Shown: positions 7,002-8,927 of the stretch, piece after piece | Layout: each line of letters starts with the position of its first letter | Position numbering within the stretch: position 1 is the stretch's first letter | NCBI GenBank assembly: GCA_903858975.1 | Contig: CAIOKW010000011.1 | Coordinates: 1 to 8,927 of the forward strand | DNA length: 8,927 nucleotides | Source: Oligoflexia bacterium | Lineage (GTDB): Bacteria > Bdellovibrionota > UBA1018 > CAIMNF01 | Direction: 5' to 3' | The notes under the pieces: model-generated | Databases searched by the model: none | Seen by the model: only the letters and a program-made list of their open reading frames with translations | Told to the model about the DNA's origin: nothing | Position numbers and translations under genes: made by a program

Positions 7002-8165
7002 CTGTTGAATCGAATTGATCAGTGCATCCGTGATCGGCTGATTGAGATCAACAATCAAATACCCAAGCTCTCGATCCGTGTACAGGGACTGAGCTTGAAT
7101 GTTTGCGCCATATTCTGACAAAATCTGGTTAATATCTTTTAATACACCTTTTACGTTTTGGTGCACGTTAGTGAGGCGAGTATTGCTGCGGTCAAGGGGG
7201 ATATCGACCTGTGGAAAATTCACTGAGCGAAGGGTAGATCCCGTTTGAGCAAATCGAATCAATGTGGATGCCACCTCTCTACCGATATTTACCTGGGCTT
7301 CCTCGGTTGCACCGCCAATGTGCGGAGTCAGAATTACGTTCTCAAAGCCCATCAAGGGAGATGGATATCCCTTCATGTTATTTTCGGGCTCCTCTGGAAA
7401 AACATCGAGGGCGCAGCCGTTGAGTTTTTTTGATTGAATCGCCGCTTCGAGAGCGGGAATCTGTACGACATCTCCGCGGGAGGCGTTGATCAGACATGCC
7501 CCCTCCTTCATCTGAGCAAGCTCCGTTTCGCCGATCATGTTCCTTGTTGATTCAGTAGCAGGAACGTGAAGGGTGACAAAATCTGCAGCATTCAGAACTT
7601 CTTCGAGGGTCGACATGGGTTTTGCATTTCCGAAAGGAAGTTTCGAGACAATGTCATAGAAAATGACTCGCATGCCGAAGGCTTCGGCCAAGAAAGACAC
7701 TTGAGTTCCGATATTGCCATATCCCACAATACCGAGGGTTTTGCCGCGTACTTCAAAACATTGGCTCGAGCTCTTATTCCAGATACCTTGGTGCATTTCG
7801 TTGTTCCGGGTACCGAGCTTCCGGGAGAGCATCACAATTTCTGAAAGGACCATCTCGGCGACACTTCGGGTATTGCTGAAAGGAGCATTAAATACCACGA
7901 CCCCGTGATCACGTGCAGCTTTTAAGTCTACTTGATTGGTACCGACGCAAAAACATCCAACCGAAGAAACGCTCTTTGCTGCGGCAAATACTTTCTCGGT
8001 GAGATAGGTCTTACTGCGGATCCCCAGAATGTCATAACCGGGTAGTTTCTGGATGAGTTCATCTTCAGTGAGTGCACCCTTTAGGGTATCCACATGAAAC
8101 CCGTCTTTCATAAAAAGGTCACGAGCGAGAGGATGAATGTTTTCGAGAAGAAGTACTTTTTGCAT
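6966..8165 (-). CDS. serA: D-3-phosphoglycerate dehydrogenase, E. coli SerA type with ACT domain
   Basis: It catalyses NAD-dependent oxidation of 3-phosphoglycerate to 3-phosphohydroxypyruvate, the first committed step of serine synthesis, in the cytoplasm. The 399 residues align almost end to end with E. coli SerA (410), including GCFCVGTNQVDL (70-81) and FNAPFSNTRSVAE (92-104). The Rossmann motif GYGNIG is at 148-153, with Asp171 as the probable NAD ribose ligand. The catalytic set is Arg230 (NASRG), Glu259 (FPEEP) and His282 (TPHIGG), and Trp129 sits in the conserved GIWNK. The ACT domain (about 330-399) keeps His335, Asn337 and Asn355, which correspond to E. coli serine-binding His344, Asn346 and Asn364, so feedback inhibition by serine is likely. 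The start at 8165 is supported by homology. GGAAGG abuts the ATG with no spacer, too close to work as a normal Shine-Dalgarno. It is divergent from uvrB and convergent with degP. Confidence 0.96.
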   Translation of the reverse strand: MQKVLLLENIHPLARDLFMKDGFHVDTLKGALTEDELIQKLPGYDILGIRSKTYLTEKVFAAAKSVSSVGCFCVGTNQVDLKAARDHGVVVFNAPFSNTRSVAEMVLSEIVMLSRKLGTRNNEMHQGIWNKSSSQCFEVRGKTLGIVGYGNIGTQVSFLAEAFGMRVIFYDIVSKLPFGNAKPMSTLEEVLNAADFVTLHVPATESTRNMIGETELAQMKEGACLINASRGDVVQIPALEAAIQSKKLNGCALDVFPEEPENNMKGYPSPLMGFENVILTPHIGGATEEAQVNIGREVASTLIRFAQTGSTLRSVNFPQVDIPLDRSNTRLTNVHQNVKGVLKDINQILSEYGANIQAQSLYTDRELGYLIVDLNQPITDALINSIQQLKTAIRTRRVS

Positions 8166-8171
8166 CCTTCC

Positions 8172-8180
8172 ATTTTAGCA
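8172..8180 (-). promoter_or_regulatory. Extended -10 promoter of serA, predicting a leaderless mRNA
   Basis: Read on the minus strand, TGC-TAAAAT (8180 down to 8172) is a strong extended -10: the TGN motif plus 5 of 6 matches to TATAAT. Exactly six bases (GGAAGG) separate it from the ATG at 8165. Initiation 7 bp downstream of the hexamer falls on the start codon, so GGAAGG would not be transcribed. No good -35 is visible; the inverted repeat at 8184-8202 lies there instead. Confidence 0.6.
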
Positions 8181-8183
8181 GGA

Positions 8184-8202
8184 TTCTAGAGCTTTTCTAG
8201 AA
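8184..8202. promoter_or_regulatory. Inverted repeat TTCTAGA-N5-TCTAGAA over the serA promoter
   Basis: TTCTAGA (8184-8190) and TCTAGAA (8196-8202) are perfect 7-bp inverted arms around GCTTT, each containing a CTAG core. The element begins 4 bp upstream of the serA extended -10 and covers its spacer and -35 position, a classic place for a repressor or activator operator. The regulator is unknown. It is 110 bp from the uvrB start and could serve both genes. Confidence 0.5.
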
Positions 8203-8244
8203 GTAAGACCTGAGTCCTTAGACACGATTCATCATGACGAAGTA

Positions 8245-8273
8245 TTGACGCAGGTCTGTGGAATGGGCATCAA
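8245..8273 (+). promoter_or_regulatory. Weaker alternative promoter upstream of uvrB
   Basis: TTGACG (8245-8250) matches 5 of 6 of the -35 consensus. A 17-bp spacer leads to CATCAA (8268-8273), only 3 of 6 for the -10. It would give a leader of about 30 nt for uvrB, but no Shine-Dalgarno lies in that leader, which makes it less coherent than the proximal element at 8298-8306. Confidence 0.25.
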
Positions 8274-8297
8274 CTCTCGGTGGAATGATTCGAATTC

Positions 8298-8306
8298 TGT
8301 TATCCT
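8298..8306 (+). promoter_or_regulatory. Extended -10 promoter of uvrB, predicting a leaderless mRNA
   Basis: TGT-TATCCT (8298-8306) is an extended -10 with 4 of 6 hexamer matches, ending six bases (ATTGCC) before the ATG at 8313. The stretch before the start has no purine-rich ribosome-binding site. The layout matches uup base for base at the key positions, and both have GCC directly before the ATG. No TTAC-N3-GTAA box, the form reported for Bdellovibrio LexA, was found here. Confidence 0.5.
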
Positions 8307-8312
8307 ATTGCC

Positions 8313-8927
8313 ATGGCGGTCTTCACGGATAAAAAGTTCAAGTTAGCCCAGCTCTTTCAGCCCACGGGGGATCAGCCCGAGGCGATCGCTCAGCTCGTTA
8401 AGGGCTTAAATGAGGGTAAGAAGTCCCAGGTGCTTCTCGGGGTCACCGGATCAGGTAAGACCTTTACGATGGCAAATGTCATCGCTCAAGTCAGTCGACC
8501 GACACTCATTCTCTGTCACAACAAGACACTTGCCGCTCAGTTGTACTCGGAGTTCAAGGAATTTTTCCCTGACAATGCGGTTGAGTATTTTGTAAGTTAT
8601 TATGACTACTATCAACCGGAAGCCTATATTCCGAACACTGACACCTATATTGAAAAAGACTCTCAGATCAATGATGAAATCGATAAGCTCAGGCATTCGG
8701 CAACCCGTTCATTACTTGAGCGAGATGATGTCATCATTGTTTCTTCGGTTTCCTGTATTTATGGTCTCGGAAGTCCAGAAGCCTACGAAGGATTAATTCT
8801 CTATTTAGAAGTTGGAAAAGAATATAAACGCCAAGAGGTTTTAAAGAAGCTTCTCGAGATTCAGAACAAGCGAAATGATATTGATTTTCACCGTGGAACT
8901 TTTCGAGTTCGGGGTGAGGTTGTTGAA
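8313..8927 (+). CDS. uvrB: UvrABC excinuclease subunit B, N-terminal 205 residues (runs off the right edge)
   Basis: UvrB is the damage-verifying helicase-like subunit of nucleotide-excision repair; it is loaded by UvrA and recruits UvrC. The visible part opens with the family-typical FQPTGDQPEAI (15-25) and has Walker A GVTGSGKT at 43-50. HNKTLAAQLYSEFKEFFP (69-86) follows, then the DNA-clamping beta-hairpin region YFVSYYDYYQPEAYIP (92-107) and VSSVSCIYGLGSPEAY (143-158), all strongly conserved in UvrB. The frame is open to the last base. Helicase domain 3, the second half of the ATPase and the UvrC-binding C-terminus lie outside the window; the full family length is about 670 residues. ATG 8313 is preferred because it gives the normal UvrB N-terminus and fits the promoter spacing. 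Confidence 0.96.
   Translation, partial: MAVFTDKKFKLAQLFQPTGDQPEAIAQLVKGLNEGKKSQVLLGVTGSGKTFTMANVIAQVSRPTLILCHNKTLAAQLYSEFKEFFPDNAVEYFVSYYDYYQPEAYIPNTDTYIEKDSQINDEIDKLRHSATRSLLERDDVIIVSSVSCIYGLGSPEAYEGLILYLEVGKEYKRQEVLKKLLEIQNKRNDIDFHRGTFRVRGEVVE

Noticed and set aside
8206..8257. Inverted repeat AGACCTG (8206-8212) / CAGGTCT (8251-8257) between serA and uvrB
   Set aside because: The arms are only 7 bp with 38 bp between them, and no loop or regulator geometry supports them, so they may be chance.
8166..8312. Search for a LexA box (TTAC-N3-GTAA) before uvrB
   Set aside because: Only isolated half-sites such as GTAA at 8203-8206 are present, so SOS control of uvrB is not supported by this region.

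Overview
The window is about 8.9 kb of bacterial chromosome, mid-range in GC by eye, carrying housekeeping genes of a Gram-negative organism. It holds a cytoplasmic Lon protease, a Uup-type ABC-F ATPase, a periplasmic Do-family (DegP/HtrA) protease with a signal peptide, an E. coli-type SerA and the start of UvrB. The secreted unknown protein at the left end and the general style of the proteins suggest a predatory or deltaproteobacteria-like lineage such as Bdellovibrionota. That is an impression from protein character, not from a search.

Layout: positions 1-718 (minus) hold most of a secreted protein of unknown function that runs off the left edge. A 266-bp divergent region (719-984) follows, rich in small dyads and repeats. 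Then lon (985-3450, plus), a clear intrinsic terminator (3476-3511), uup (3533-5332, plus), a 97-bp AT-rich gap, and degP (5430-6953, plus). serA (6966-8165, minus) converges on degP with only 12 bp between the stop codons. A 147-bp divergent region (8166-8312) separates serA from uvrB (8313 onward, plus), which runs off the right edge with its first 205 codons visible.

Functional themes: lon and degP are the cytoplasmic and envelope arms of protein quality control. uup belongs to the ABC-F family linked to ribosome function and DNA stability. uvrB is nucleotide-excision repair, and serA is the first step of serine biosynthesis. These are probably separate transcription units, except that degP could receive read-through from uup.

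The most notable observation is in the start regions. uup, serA and uvrB lack a properly spaced Shine-Dalgarno sequence. Each instead has an extended -10-like element (TGN-TANNNT) ending exactly 6 bp before the ATG, which would put transcription initiation on or next to the A of the start codon. This predicts leaderless mRNAs for all three. degP has a canonical AGGAG ribosome-binding site and no such element. lon has neither, but has a potentially structured leader. I see no defence system, mobile element, CRISPR array, tRNA or rRNA, and no evidence of a previously undescribed multi-gene system.
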